Source: Pseudomonas sp. Os17 (GTDB lineage: Bacteria > Pseudomonadota > Gammaproteobacteria > Pseudomonadales > Pseudomonadaceae). Taken from it: a DNA stretch of 64,000 nt. How positions within the stretch are numbered: position 1 is the first letter of the stretch; each line of letters opens with the position of its first letter. The translations under genes and the position numbers were made by a program. Where the stretch lies: contig NZ_AP014627.1 of the NCBI RefSeq assembly GCF_001547895.1, positions 2,545,501 to 2,609,500 of the forward strand, given 5' to 3'. Positions 18,034-26,260 of the stretch are shown here, one piece after another. The notes beneath the pieces were generated by a model. It was not told where the DNA came from. It did not search any database and saw only the letters and a list, made by a program, of their open reading frames with translations.

Positions 18034-19524
18034 ATGACTAAATCCCGCAGCGACTGGGAGCAGCACTTCCAGTCCCTCAGCCTCGAAGGCCGTGCCTTTA
18101 TCGACGGCCAGTACTGCGCCGCCGCCAGTGGCGCCACCTTTGAATGCCTGAGCCCGGTGGACGGGCGCTTCCTGGCCAACGTCGCCAGCACCGATCAGGC
18201 CGATGCCGATCGTGCGGTGGCGGTGGCGCGCCAGGCGTTCAACAGTGGCGTCTGGTCGGGCAAGGCCCCGGCCGAGCGCAAGCGCATCCTGATTCGCTTC
18301 GCCGAGCTGATCCTGGCGCACCAGGAAGAACTGGCGCTCCTGGAAACCCTGGACATGGGCAAGCCGATTGGCGACTCCATGGCCATCGACATTCCGGCCA
18401 CGGCCAACGCCATTCGCTGGAACGCCGAAGCCATCGACAAACTCTACGACGAAGTGGCGGCCACGCCCCACGACCAGCTGGGCCTGGTGACCCGGGAGCC
18501 GGCGGGCGTGGTGGCGGCCATCGTGCCGTGGAACTTCCCGCTGATCATGGCCAGCTGGAAGTTCGCCCCGGCCCTGGCGATGGGCAACTCGTTCATCCTC
18601 AAGCCGTCGGAAAAGTCGCCGCTGACCGCGATCCGCATCGCCCAGCTGGCCCTGGACGCCGGCATCCCCAAGGGCGTGTTCAACGTCCTGCCGGGTTACG
18701 GTCACACCGTGGGCAAGGCCCTGGCCCTGCACATGGACGTGGACGTGCTGGCCTTCACCGGCTCCACCGCCGTAGGCAAGCAACTGCTGGTGTATTCCGG
18801 CGAAAGCAACATGAAGCGGGTGTGGCTGGAGGCCGGTGGCAAGAGCCCCAACGTGGTGTTTGCCGACGCCCCGGACTTGCGCGCAGCGGCCGAAGCGGCG
18901 GCCGCGGCCATCGCCTTCAACCAGGGCGAAGTCTGCACCGCCGGCTCGCGCCTGCTGGTGCAGCGCTCGATCCGCGAGCAGTTCATCCCGCTGCTGGTGG
19001 AGGCCCTCAAGGGCTGGAAACCGGGCCATGCCCTCGACCCGCAAACCCGGGTTGGCGCGGTGGTGGACCAGCGCCAGTTGGACAACGTGCTGCGCTATAT
19101 CGACATCGGCAAGGAGCAGGGCGGGCAACTGCTGGCCGGCGGCGTCCGTGCCCTGGAAAGCAGCGGCGGCCTGTATGTCGAGCCGACGATCTTCGACGGT
19201 GTGACCAACGCCATGACCATCGCCCGGGAGGAGATCTTCGGCCCGGTGCTGTCGGTGATCAGCTTCGATACCGAAGAAGAAGCGTTGCAGATCGCCAACG
19301 ACAGCATCTTCGGCCTGGCGGCCGGGGTCTGGACCGCCGACCTCAGCCGCGCCCACCGCTTCGCCCGTGGCCTGCGGGCCGGCAGCGTGTGGGTCAACCA
19401 GTACGACGGCGGCGACATGACCGCGCCGTTCGGCGGCTTCAAGCAGTCCGGCAACGGCCGCGACAAGTCGTTGCACGCCTTCGACAAATACACCGAGCTC
19501 AAAGCGACCTGGATCAAGCTCTAA
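18034..19524 (+). CDS. puuC: Gamma-glutamyl-gamma-aminobutyraldehyde dehydrogenase
   Basis: A 496-residue NAD(P)-dependent aldehyde dehydrogenase. Catalytic Cys is in FNQGEVCTAGSRLLV and the general base Glu in WLEAGGKSPNVVF; the Rossmann motif GFTGSTAVGKQ-like sequence (AFTGSTAVGKQLL) is present. It oxidises the aldehyde made by PuuB to gamma-Glu-GABA. It lies 33 bp after puuA and 55 bp before puuB, so the three genes are likely one transcript. KauB-type broad-range dehydrogenases look similar; the neighbourhood favours PuuC. Confidence 0.93.
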   Translation: MTKSRSDWEQHFQSLSLEGRAFIDGQYCAAASGATFECLSPVDGRFLANVASTDQADADRAVAVARQAFNSGVWSGKAPAERKRILIRFAELILAHQEELALLETLDMGKPIGDSMAIDIPATANAIRWNAEAIDKLYDEVAATPHDQLGLVTREPAGVVAAIVPWNFPLIMASWKFAPALAMGNSFILKPSEKSPLTAIRIAQLALDAGIPKGVFNVLPGYGHTVGKALALHMDVDVLAFTGSTAVGKQLLVYSGESNMKRVWLEAGGKSPNVVFADAPDLRAAAEAAAAAIAFNQGEVCTAGSRLLVQRSIREQFIPLLVEALKGWKPGHALDPQTRVGAVVDQRQLDNVLRYIDIGKEQGGQLLAGGVRALESSGGLYVEPTIFDGVTNAMTIAREEIFGPVLSVISFDTEEEALQIANDSIFGLAAGVWTADLSRAHRFARGLRAGSVWVNQYDGGDMTAPFGGFKQSGNGRDKSLHAFDKYTELKATWIKL

Positions 19525-19579
19525 CTCTTATAACAACAGCGGCGGCGGGCCTGGGCCCGTACCCGCTGGGGAATTTCTC

Positions 19580-20860
19580 ATGCAAACCTACGTGAACAGC
19601 TACTACGCGGCGACCCGCAACCAGACCACCGACTACCCGCAACTGGAAGAGTTGGTGGAGTGCGACGTCTGCGTGATCGGCGCCGGCTACACCGGCCTGT
19701 CCTCGGCCTTGTTCCTGGCGGAAGCGGGCTACAGCGTCACCGTGCTCGAAGCGGCCAAGGTCGGCTTCGGCGCCAGCGGGCGCAACGGCGGGCAACTGGT
19801 CAACTCCTACAGCCGCGACGTAGACGTGATCGAAGAACGCTACGGCGAAAAAAGCGCCGAAGTGCTCGGCAGCATGATCTTCGAAGGCGCCGACATCATT
19901 CGCCAGCGCATCCAGCATTACGACATCCAGTGCGACTACCGCCCCGGCGGCATCTTCGCTGCCCTGAACAACAAGCAGCTCAAGGGCCTGGCGGAACAGA
20001 AACGCAACTGGGAACGCCTGGGCAACCACAACCTGAAACTGCTCGACAAGGCGCAGATCGACCGCGAAGTCGGCACCAGGAACTACATCGGCGGCTTGCT
20101 GGACATGCAGGGCGGCCACATCCACCCGCTGAACCTGGCCCTGGGCGAAGCCAGCGCCATCATCGGCCTGGGCGGCAAGATCTTCGAACAGTCGGCGGCG
20201 GTGGAAATCACCTACGGCGAACCCAACGTGGTGCGCACCGCCAAGGGCGTGGTGCGCGCCAAGTACCTGCTGATCGCCGGCAACGCCTACCTGCAGCAAG
20301 ACCTCGATCCACGAGTGACCCGCAAGAGCATGCCCTGCGGCTCGCAGATCGTGGTCACCGAGCCACTGCCGGAGCAACTGGCCCGCAGCCTGATCGCCAA
20401 CAACTACTGCGTGGAAGACTGCAACTACCTGCTGGACTACTTCCGCCTGACCGGCGACAACCGCCTGCTGTACGGCGGTGGCGTGGTCTACGGCGCCCGG
20501 GAACCGGACGACATCGACCAGTTGATCCGGCCGAAGATCCTCAAGACCTTCCCCCAGCTCAAGGACGTGAAGATCGACTACCGCTGGACCGGCAACTTCC
20601 TGCTGACCATGTCGCGCATGCCGCAATTCGGCCGGATCGAAAAGAACGCCTACTACATGCAGGGCTACAGCGGCCACGGCGTCACCTGTTCGCACCTGGC
20701 CGGCAAGCTGATTGCCGAAATGATCCGCGGCGACGCCGAACGCTTCAACGCCTTCGCCTCCCTGCCACACCTGCCGATGATTGGCGGGCGCACCTTCCAG
20801 GCCCCGCTGACCGCCATGGGCGCCGCGTACTACGCCCTGCGCGACCGCTTCGGCATCTAA
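19580..20860 (+). CDS. puuB: Gamma-glutamylputrescine oxidase
   Basis: A 426-residue DAO-family flavoprotein. The FAD motif VIGAGYTGLSSALFLAEAG begins near residue 33, and GFGASGRNGGQLV is the conserved flavin-contacting loop; the C-terminal GYSGHGVTCSHLAGKLIAE segment closes the FAD site. It oxidises gamma-glutamylputrescine to the aldehyde, with H2O2 as by-product. Third gene of the puuACB group; puuR follows after 248 bp and its own promoter is possible. Confidence 0.94.
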   Translation: MQTYVNSYYAATRNQTTDYPQLEELVECDVCVIGAGYTGLSSALFLAEAGYSVTVLEAAKVGFGASGRNGGQLVNSYSRDVDVIEERYGEKSAEVLGSMIFEGADIIRQRIQHYDIQCDYRPGGIFAALNNKQLKGLAEQKRNWERLGNHNLKLLDKAQIDREVGTRNYIGGLLDMQGGHIHPLNLALGEASAIIGLGGKIFEQSAAVEITYGEPNVVRTAKGVVRAKYLLIAGNAYLQQDLDPRVTRKSMPCGSQIVVTEPLPEQLARSLIANNYCVEDCNYLLDYFRLTGDNRLLYGGGVVYGAREPDDIDQLIRPKILKTFPQLKDVKIDYRWTGNFLLTMSRMPQFGRIEKNAYYMQGYSGHGVTCSHLAGKLIAEMIRGDAERFNAFASLPHLPMIGGRTFQAPLTAMGAAYYALRDRFGI

Positions 20861-20868
20861 ATGCACGT

Positions 20869-20897
20869 AGCGGCTACAGCCCCACTCTGTAGCCGCT
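20869..20897 (+). terminator. Hairpin after puuB
   Basis: Nine bases after the puuB stop, arms AGCGGCTACAG (20869-20879) and CTGTAGCCGCT (20887-20897) form an 11-base-pair stem. There is no T-run, so this is a REP-like hairpin of the same family as 10992 that probably limits read-through into puuR rather than a classic terminator. Confidence 0.5.
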
Positions 20898-21108
20898 GCC
20901 GCAGGCTGCGACGAGGTCCGCAGGACCTCCCGACGCCCCCGACAGCGCCCACATTTCCCCCGCGGCACCCCTCATCGCCAGTCTTTACAGCTTGCCTGTC
21001 AAACATGTTTAAATAGCCGCCTTTTCAGGCTCCAGGGCAGCCAAATCGCGACATTCGCGACCCAACCGCCGCAAAAATACCCTTAAGTACTTCTCGCATA
21101 AGGCTGTT

Positions 21109-21657
21109 ATGGACACGGGCACCCGACTCAAACTCGTTCGCGAAAGCTACAAACTCTCCCAGCGCGAGCTGGCACGTCGCAGTGGCGTCACCAATGCCAC
21201 CATCTCCCTGATCGAACAGAACCGCGTCAGCCCCTCCGTCAGCTCCCTGAAAAAGCTGCTGGAAGGCATCCCCATGTCCCTGGCCGACTTCTTCACCTTC
21301 GACCAACCGCCCCGCGAGCACCAATACGTGTTCCGCGCCAACGAACAGCCCGACCTCGGTCGCGACGGCCTGCGCCTGCTGATGATCGGCGCCCCGGTGG
21401 CCAACCGGCAGATGCGCTTTCTGCGCGAGCAATACGCCCCCGGCGCCAGCTCCGGCGAAGAAGCCATCGTGCACAGCGAAGGCGAGGAGTGCGGGCTGGT
21501 TGTTCGCGGCACTGTGGAGTTGACGGTGGATGGGCAGGTGAGTGTGTTGAATCCGGGGGATGGCTATTACTTTCCGACCACCTTGCCTCATAGCTTTCGC
21601 AACATTGGCCAGGATGAGGCAGAGATTATTAGTGCGAATACGCCGGCGAACTTTTGA
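21109..21657 (+). CDS. puuR: XRE-cupin transcriptional repressor of the puu genes
   Basis: A 182-residue regulator with an N-terminal XRE helix-turn-helix (SQRELARRSGVTNATISLIEQ, residues about 18-38) and a C-terminal cupin domain (EEAIVHSEGEECGLVVRGTVELTV and PGDGYYFPTTLPHSFRN) expected to bind putrescine or a gamma-glutamylated intermediate. Size and context match PuuR. It sits at the end of the puu gene group; the sequence right after it becomes AT-rich, marking the left edge of an accessory segment. Confidence 0.92.
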   Translation: MDTGTRLKLVRESYKLSQRELARRSGVTNATISLIEQNRVSPSVSSLKKLLEGIPMSLADFFTFDQPPREHQYVFRANEQPDLGRDGLRLLMIGAPVANRQMRFLREQYAPGASSGEEAIVHSEGEECGLVVRGTVELTVDGQVSVLNPGDGYYFPTTLPHSFRNIGQDEAEIISANTPANF

Positions 21658-22062
21658 TCGCAATCGTTTTTCATCTCTTGGGGAGATCTCTAGATTTTTC
21701 ACCAACGATTTTTTCGAGAGTTTAGCTATGGCTCTTAGTTTGTTGCTGACTCGATTGATTATTGTTTTTTTAGCTGGAGCCGGTTTTGGAGGGGGCGATT
21801 GAGTACGTGAAATTTGAATTGTACGGGTTTGTGGCGGCTATGGGGTTTATGCTGGAGAGGTAAATTTTTATGAATCTAAGCAAGCTTGTAAAGCTTTGGG
21901 TTTATTGTTTTTCAGGCTTCGTTTTTTTCGAAAGCTATTAAATAATGCTTGTCTGTATAGGTCATTTTGATGGGTTTTAGCTTTCAGAGTGGTGGCTTTG
22001 GGTAGGAGGGGAGGTTGGAGGCGCTAGCCTCCAACGGGTAATTAGGATTTTTAATTTATTTT
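21658..22062. other. AT-rich intergenic segment with a perfect hairpin
   Basis: No convincing gene is visible. Base composition drops sharply compared with puuR. Arms GTTGGAGGC (22014-22022) and GCCTCCAAC (22027-22035) form a perfect nine-base-pair hairpin with loop GCTA, placed 28 bp beyond the stop of the leftward NTPase gene. It lacks a T-run on either strand, so I call it a possible terminator or site only. Confidence 0.5.
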
Positions 22063-24201
22063 TTATGATTTTTCCATTTCGAAATAAGTTCGCTCGCAGC
22101 GGTCCGTTAAACTGCTTTTTCGTCTCCCGTCTTTTTCATCAATCACCTTGTCTACGAGCCCCATTTCTTGAAGCTTTCCTGTACGCCTTCCAACTAGTTG
22201 ATGTGTTACATCTAATAGTGCGGCAATTTCACCCGCTGGCATTTTGTGCCCTTCATCTTTCAAGACGGTAATTATTTCTATCTCTACAGGTTCAAGCATT
22301 ATGTCTTTGTTTAAGTTGTCTACTTCATTTTTGAAGTCATCAGATAGACTAACTACAGCACATATACCCTCAAAGCACTCAGGGCATCTCCACCCAAATC
22401 TTTCGATGCTCTTCTTGTCCTCCATAGGATGGCAGTGCTCACAGTTTGCACACCGTATAGTTTGGCTTGATGCAAGATAGTCATGCACGGCATGGCTGAA
22501 GTCAAAGCAGCGTTGGACAAAATAGTTCCTATATTGTCTTCCGTCTGGGTAGCCCCATGCCATTCTTTCACTTTCCGTTAATCCCATGAAGAACGCATAG
22601 ACTATTACGTGCTTACTGTCCTTGTCGCGGGTGTTTTTGTATCTCGATAAAAAAAAGTTTGACTCTAGAGATGAAAATATATCTTCCAGCTCAGGGGAAA
22701 CGGTGAAGTGACTTATTGGTAAGTTGCTGCCAAGCTCACTGAAATATTTTCCTCCAATTTCTCCGTCTGTAATTTTCTTTCTCACAGACCTGGCTTCTAG
22801 TACAAGGTGATCAAGAAGAGTTTTCTGGTTATGTCTGTCCATTTTGTTTTCAAATGGTTCGAGAGCATACCTATTCAGCTTCTCAAAATATTTTAGAGTT
22901 GTTCCTTCATAATACTTTTTTGAAGCGAGCCTGATTGACTGTCCTGTGATTTTTTGTCGTTTGGAGATCTTGTCCAAGTAGCAGTGGTGCAAAATATGTC
23001 CCATTATTCGAGGGACGTTAAAGGAGGCTCTGAACATAAGGCCCATATACTCCTCTATAGAGTTTGAACTTGTGTCGAAGTAATCCTCTATCTTTAAACC
23101 GAAAACCTTAAATCTTGTGTGTAATAGCCGAGATGCATAGTCAGTGGCAGCTTTCTCCATGTCTTGGATTTCATTTGCCTCATAAAGATCAACAAAGTCC
23201 AATGCAATTGTATCTGTTTTGCTGGGGTCAATACGGCCGTAGTAGACTCGCCCTGGATATCCTGCGATTTTTAGTTTTACCGACTCTTTACTAGCGTTGT
23301 TTAGCGGTGACAGAATTACATCAACAAAGAGTCGCTGGTCTAGAAAATTTAGCTCTGAAAAGTCATCAAAAAAGACTACTAGTCTATTCAGCTTGGCTTC
23401 ACCAAGCATTGTCTGTATTTCTGTTAGTATGTCATCAAAAGGGAAGGATTTAAGGACTACATCAGAGTACTCGTCGTAAAGTTCCGAGTCGTCTAGTGCG
23501 TCATCAAACTCTGTTGAGGTAAGCTCGCCTTCGCCAGAGAGCGAAAGATCCTTAAGGCCAGCTTTAATGCCGGACTTTAGCTTGTCTGTAGTTTTTATTC
23601 CTCGTTTTGCTTGCTGCTGGACTCGCATTTTTTTACTGATTCTCTGAAGGATTGGAACTTCATCCTTCTCGAGTTTGGTGCTTTTCACTTTATTTGCTAG
23701 TTGGGAAAGGTTTTCTTTAAGTTCTATAAATTGTTTCTTTTGACCTGTCCAGCGGTCCCATAAAGACATACTTTCGCAAGCTTCGCTAACTTCTTTTAGA
23801 AGTTCGGAGATTACTTTGGCTAGCATGGTTTTTCGTAGTAAGTGAGCTTTGTATGCTGGAATAGAGATTCCAGAGTCTTCAGCGTTCTTCTCACTTATTT
23901 CTGCTAGCGTCAGTACGTCGCATATTGACTTGACGTCAAGATATACAGAGATTATGTTATTTTTTTCACGTAAGGTTGACTGTGCTTTGGCAAAGACAGT
24001 GCTTTTCCCTGTTCCTTTTCGTCCCAGTAAAAATGTAGTATTTCCGGATAGAATAGATGTTAGGACAGCATCTCCAGGTAGGGGGTCTACATAAAGTTGG
24101 TCTACTGGTCGTTCCCCAACTTCATTTTCAAAGTCTTTCAGCTCTGCTCTGCGGTATTGTCGAAGAGATTCTGCTATTTTTGCAAACTCAACTATGTTCA
24201 C
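22063..24201 (-). CDS. Large P-loop NTPase with C-terminal zinc ribbon and winged helix (possible defence protein)
   Basis: A 712-residue protein I cannot assign to a named gene. Walker A GRKGTGKST is at residues 60-68 and a Walker B-like LVVFFDDFSEL at about 274-284. A charged, helical stretch (residues 130-260) separates them. A C-terminal zinc ribbon has CxxCxxC at 584-590 and CPEC near 606. Residues about 635-712 look like a MarR/winged-helix (KMPAGEIAALLDVTHQLVGRRTGKLQEMGLV). The start is GTG at 24201 with AGGAG six bases upstream; ATA as second residue codon and many AT-ending codons set it apart from its neighbours. The layout resembles the Sll1717-type ATPases and other stand-alone NTPases of defence islands; function is inferred only. 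Confidence 0.75.
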   Translation of the reverse strand: MNIVEFAKIAESLRQYRRAELKDFENEVGERPVDQLYVDPLPGDAVLTSILSGNTTFLLGRKGTGKSTVFAKAQSTLREKNNIISVYLDVKSICDVLTLAEISEKNAEDSGISIPAYKAHLLRKTMLAKVISELLKEVSEACESMSLWDRWTGQKKQFIELKENLSQLANKVKSTKLEKDEVPILQRISKKMRVQQQAKRGIKTTDKLKSGIKAGLKDLSLSGEGELTSTEFDDALDDSELYDEYSDVVLKSFPFDDILTEIQTMLGEAKLNRLVVFFDDFSELNFLDQRLFVDVILSPLNNASKESVKLKIAGYPGRVYYGRIDPSKTDTIALDFVDLYEANEIQDMEKAATDYASRLLHTRFKVFGLKIEDYFDTSSNSIEEYMGLMFRASFNVPRIMGHILHHCYLDKISKRQKITGQSIRLASKKYYEGTTLKYFEKLNRYALEPFENKMDRHNQKTLLDHLVLEARSVRKKITDGEIGGKYFSELGSNLPISHFTVSPELEDIFSSLESNFFLSRYKNTRDKDSKHVIVYAFFMGLTESERMAWGYPDGRQYRNYFVQRCFDFSHAVHDYLASSQTIRCANCEHCHPMEDKKSIERFGWRCPECFEGICAVVSLSDDFKNEVDNLNKDIMLEPVEIEIITVLKDEGHKMPAGEIAALLDVTHQLVGRRTGKLQEMGLVDKVIDEKDGRRKSSLTDRCERTYFEMEKS

Positions 24202-24460
24202 TGGCGGCTCCTTTGCCTGATGAATCTATAAGTTTTCTTTTGAGTAAATTTTTGCTGTTTTAGAGTGTGTGAATTTAAGTTTCTAAATTTTTATGGGTCG
24301 TGTTTTTCAGCTTTTAGAGGTTAAGTTTTATACTTGTTTCGTTTGAGTAGAGTCTTCTAAGAGGGCAGCGATAGTTTTCAAACTCGGCTTCGTTCTGAAG
24401 CTATCAAAATGCCATGCTTTCGTCTATCGATCTCTTTCTAGAGAGAATTTTTCGCTGCGA
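24202..24460. other. AT-rich intergenic segment upstream of the NTPase gene
   Basis: This stretch has no gene with recognisable features. It is AT-rich like the NTPase gene and should contain that gene's leftward promoter, which I could not place with confidence. Composition returns to the host average near 24500. Confidence 0.4.
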
Positions 24461-24461
24461 T

Positions 24462-24630
24462 TTGGCAAGCAAAATACTGAAATGATAAAAGCGAGATCTA
24501 TGTGTCAACCGCCTTGCCCCTCCGAATCAATGCTTCTATAGTTCGCCCCGTCGCCGCACATCGGCGACCGGACGTCGCGGTCTGGAAAAACTAAGCGCAC
24601 AAAGCGCCCATCACTATGTAGGCGCTTTTT
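24462..24630 (+). ncRNA. Candidate small RNA with promoter and terminator
   Basis: A sigma-70-like promoter reads TTGGCA (24462-24467), 17 bp, ATAAAA (24485-24490), giving a start near 24497. Downstream are a GTCGCCG/CGGCGAC hairpin (24550-24568), a CGGAC/GTCTG hairpin (24569-24584) and an AGCGCC/GGCGCT hairpin followed by five T residues (24603-24630). Together they outline a transcript of about 134 nt with no good reading frame. It could instead be an attenuated 5' leader of the gene at 24785. Confidence 0.45.
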
Positions 24631-24650
24631 GCTGCCTGGCATCGTGCTAT

Positions 24651-24756
24651 GGCGGCTGTGTGTGGGACACCTTCGGGTGTGCCGGTTTCTTAGTTTCCGG
24701 TCCGCGAACCCGCGCACAGCTGCCACCCTTATTCGTTTCGCGGCGAAAAGTGGCAG
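24651..24756 (+). promoter_or_regulatory. Structured leader with alternative stems before the small gene at 24785
   Basis: The 5' strand 24651-24666 (GGCGGCTGTGTGTGGG) can pair with 24709-24724 over 16 base pairs including G-U pairs. The enclosed part holds a UUCG-capped hairpin (ACACC/GGTGT) and a CCGG/CCGG hairpin, making a three-way junction. The 3' strand of the long stem overlaps CTGCCAC (24720-24726), which is perfectly complementary to GTGGCAG (24750-24756), so a second, exclusive fold exists. The RBS GGAAGG follows at 24770. Similar leaders seem to precede other small Pseudomonas genes, from memory. Confidence 0.55.
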
Positions 24757-24784
24757 TCAATCAAACTAAGGAAGGTACAACTCA

Positions 24785-25063
24785 ATGACTAGCTCGCACG
24801 TCTGCAACCCCATCCCGCTCACTCGCAACGACACAGACCATCCCGTCCTCTACCTGGACGCCAACGCCTCGTGGACCGATCTGTATACCTGCGCTCAGCA
24901 ACGCATCGGCGCAGCCCGCAACCTGCTGGAAATCCTTGACTGCGCTTCTGGTCCGCAGGACCTCTCACAGATCCGCTTTGCTATCGGCCTGTTGCTCAGT
25001 GATGGCTTCGATCTGCTGCGTACCTTGGGTGATAGAACCTTGAGGCAGGCTGATCCTGCCTGA
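24785..25063 (+). CDS. Small DUF3077-like Pseudomonas protein
   Basis: A 92-residue soluble, helical protein with the pattern seen in DUF3077-type proteins: a short N-terminal strand (PVLYLDANASWTDLYTCAQQ), a middle helix (GAARNLLEILDCA) and a C-terminal helix (IRFAIGLLLSDGFDLLRTLGDRTL). No catalytic motif is visible. GGAAGG lies nine bases before the ATG. A structured leader precedes it and a strong terminator follows it, so it is its own transcription unit. The family assignment is by resemblance only. Confidence 0.7.
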   Translation: MTSSHVCNPIPLTRNDTDHPVLYLDANASWTDLYTCAQQRIGAARNLLEILDCASGPQDLSQIRFAIGLLLSDGFDLLRTLGDRTLRQADPA

Positions 25064-25087
25064 GCCCTGGTGGAGTAATGAAGTAAC

Positions 25088-25117
25088 AAAAAAGGCGACG
25101 CAATGCGTCGCCTTTTT
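25088..25117 (+). terminator. Intrinsic terminator of the small DUF3077-like gene
   Basis: GGCGACG/CGTCGCC stem (25094-25112) flanked by A-run and followed by five T residues. It can act in both directions. A close copy (GGCGAC...GTCGCC) stands at 30745. Confidence 0.9.
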
Positions 25118-25296
25118 GCTTGGACCGGTCGCGCTCCAGCGATCAGCTCTGCGTCCGTTGTCCTACCTCTGCCGTTGGCCTCAGATGCGCTCGCTGACTC
25201 TTAAGAATCACTTTAGGGCCTGCTTCGAACTCCTGCGTTAGCGTCCCCTATCTCCCGGATGGGAGGCCCTTTTACCCAGAGCGTAGGAGATGCCGG

Positions 25297-25437
25297 ATGA
25301 TCTCTTCCTCTCGCCTGGGCGATAGCCATGTCTGCCCGCTGCCGGGGTACGGCACCACTCCTATCGTTTCTGCTTCCAGCAACGTCTTAATGAATGGCAT
25401 GCCACATCGAGGAAATCCGCAAGAGGCGCAGCCTTGA
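25297..25437 (+). pseudogene. Truncated PAAR-domain effector remnant
   Basis: An open frame of 46 codons starts MISSSRLGDSHVCPLPGYGT, nearly identical to the first 35 residues of the intact PAAR effector at 26784, then diverges after LMNGMP and stops at 25435. The upstream 170 bp, including a CTCCC-GGAT-GGGAG hairpin, also match those before 26784, so this is a broken duplicate. In the same frame after the stop, 25453-25536 reads GLSAEDIDQGIGILAGVIRP and ends ERSQ, which looks like the C-terminus of an aminotransferase-type protein and is another fragment. Confidence 0.75.
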
Positions 25438-25553
25438 TCCTGGGCTATAACGGGCCTTTCGGCTGAAGACATTGATCAGGGCATCGGCATACTTGCCGGG
25501 GTGATTCGCCCCTTCATCGAGGAGCGCTCGCAATAATGGCGGGACTCGGTACC

Positions 25554-25589
25554 CGACAAAAAAAGGAGGCGCTCCGTAGAGCGCCTCTC
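25554..25589 (-). terminator. Terminator of the hsp20 gene
   Basis: Arms GGAGGCGCTC and GAGCGCCTC around loop CGTA; on the minus strand the hairpin is followed by seven T residues. It starts nine bases after the hsp20 stop codon. Confidence 0.9.
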
Positions 25590-25597
25590 CATGCCGG

Positions 25598-26056
25598 TTA
25601 CTGTTCGCTGACCGGCTTCGAATCAGCAGCCTCAGCTCCCCCGATCATGATGCGTTTAGGCTTCGCTTCCTCCGGAACAACCCTGAGCAGGTCAATGCTC
25701 AGCAGACCGTTGGTGAGCTTCGCACCCTCCACCTCGATGTGATCCATCAAGCGGAACGACAGCCGGAATGCCCGCTGTGCGATACCTTGATGCAGGTAAG
25801 TGACAGCTCCGTCGCTTTCTCGCTTGTCACCGGTGACGGTCAACACACCTTTTTCAACCTGAATGTCCAAATCCTCTTCGGCCAGGCCTGCTACCGCGAT
25901 CACGATCCGGTAGTGGTCATCACCGTGCTTTTCGACGTTGTGCGGAGGATAGGAAGTACCGGCCTCACTGCGAAGCGCCGATTCAAAAAGGTCGTTGAAA
26001 CGGTCAAAGCCGACCGAGTGGCGGAAAAGTGGGGCCAACGAAAGGGTAGTAGCCAT
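25598..26056 (-). CDS. Small heat-shock protein (Hsp20/IbpA type)
   Basis: A 152-residue alpha-crystallin-type holdase. The N-terminal LSLAPLFRHSVGFDRFNDLFE matches IbpA-like proteins; the crystallin domain spans about residues 35-125 (HYRIVIAVAGLAEEDLDIQVEKG, LTVTGDKR, GAKLTNGLLSIDL) and the C-terminal PKRIMIG holds the IxI/V anchor. RBS CAGGAG precedes the ATG at 26056. A sigma-32-like CTTGAA with a CACATAC-type -10 lies upstream at about 26124-26154 (read on the minus strand), consistent with heat control. Confidence 0.9.
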   Translation of the reverse strand: MATTLSLAPLFRHSVGFDRFNDLFESALRSEAGTSYPPHNVEKHGDDHYRIVIAVAGLAEEDLDIQVEKGVLTVTGDKRESDGAVTYLHQGIAQRAFRLSFRLMDHIEVEGAKLTNGLLSIDLLRVVPEEAKPKRIMIGGAEAADSKPVSEQ

Positions 26057-26123
26057 TGCAAAATCTCCTGAGGTTTCTCCAAGTGATTTGAGGCGCGGCC
26101 CGCATTCGGCACCGCGCAAGAAC

Positions 26124-26154
26124 CTAGGTATGTGCCAGAAGCAAAACTTCAAGA
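26124..26154 (-). promoter_or_regulatory. Candidate heat-shock (sigma-32) promoter of hsp20
   Basis: On the minus strand CTTGAAG is followed after about 12-14 bases by GGCACATACCTA. The -35 fits the heat-shock consensus well and the -10 fits only partly. The position, about 70-100 bp upstream of the start codon, leaves room for a 5' leader that could act as an RNA thermometer, as in other ibpA genes. Confidence 0.35.
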
Positions 26155-26260
26155 GCCCAAAAAAATTGATTTTATCTATCAATTTCAAAGAGTTAATCGC
26201 CGTTTTTCAATGTGGCGAAGATACTCGTTGAGTCGCTACAGGTTCTGGCGGTGAATTCAA

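Noticed and set aside
17743..19476. 577-codon leftward frame opposite puuA/puuC
   Set aside because: Fully antisense to puuC with its catalytic motifs intact; composition is that of a shadow frame.
24505..24726. Leftward 73-codon frame across the structured leader
   Set aside because: It lies opposite the strong hairpins and terminator, is Arg-rich, and has no RBS or family match.
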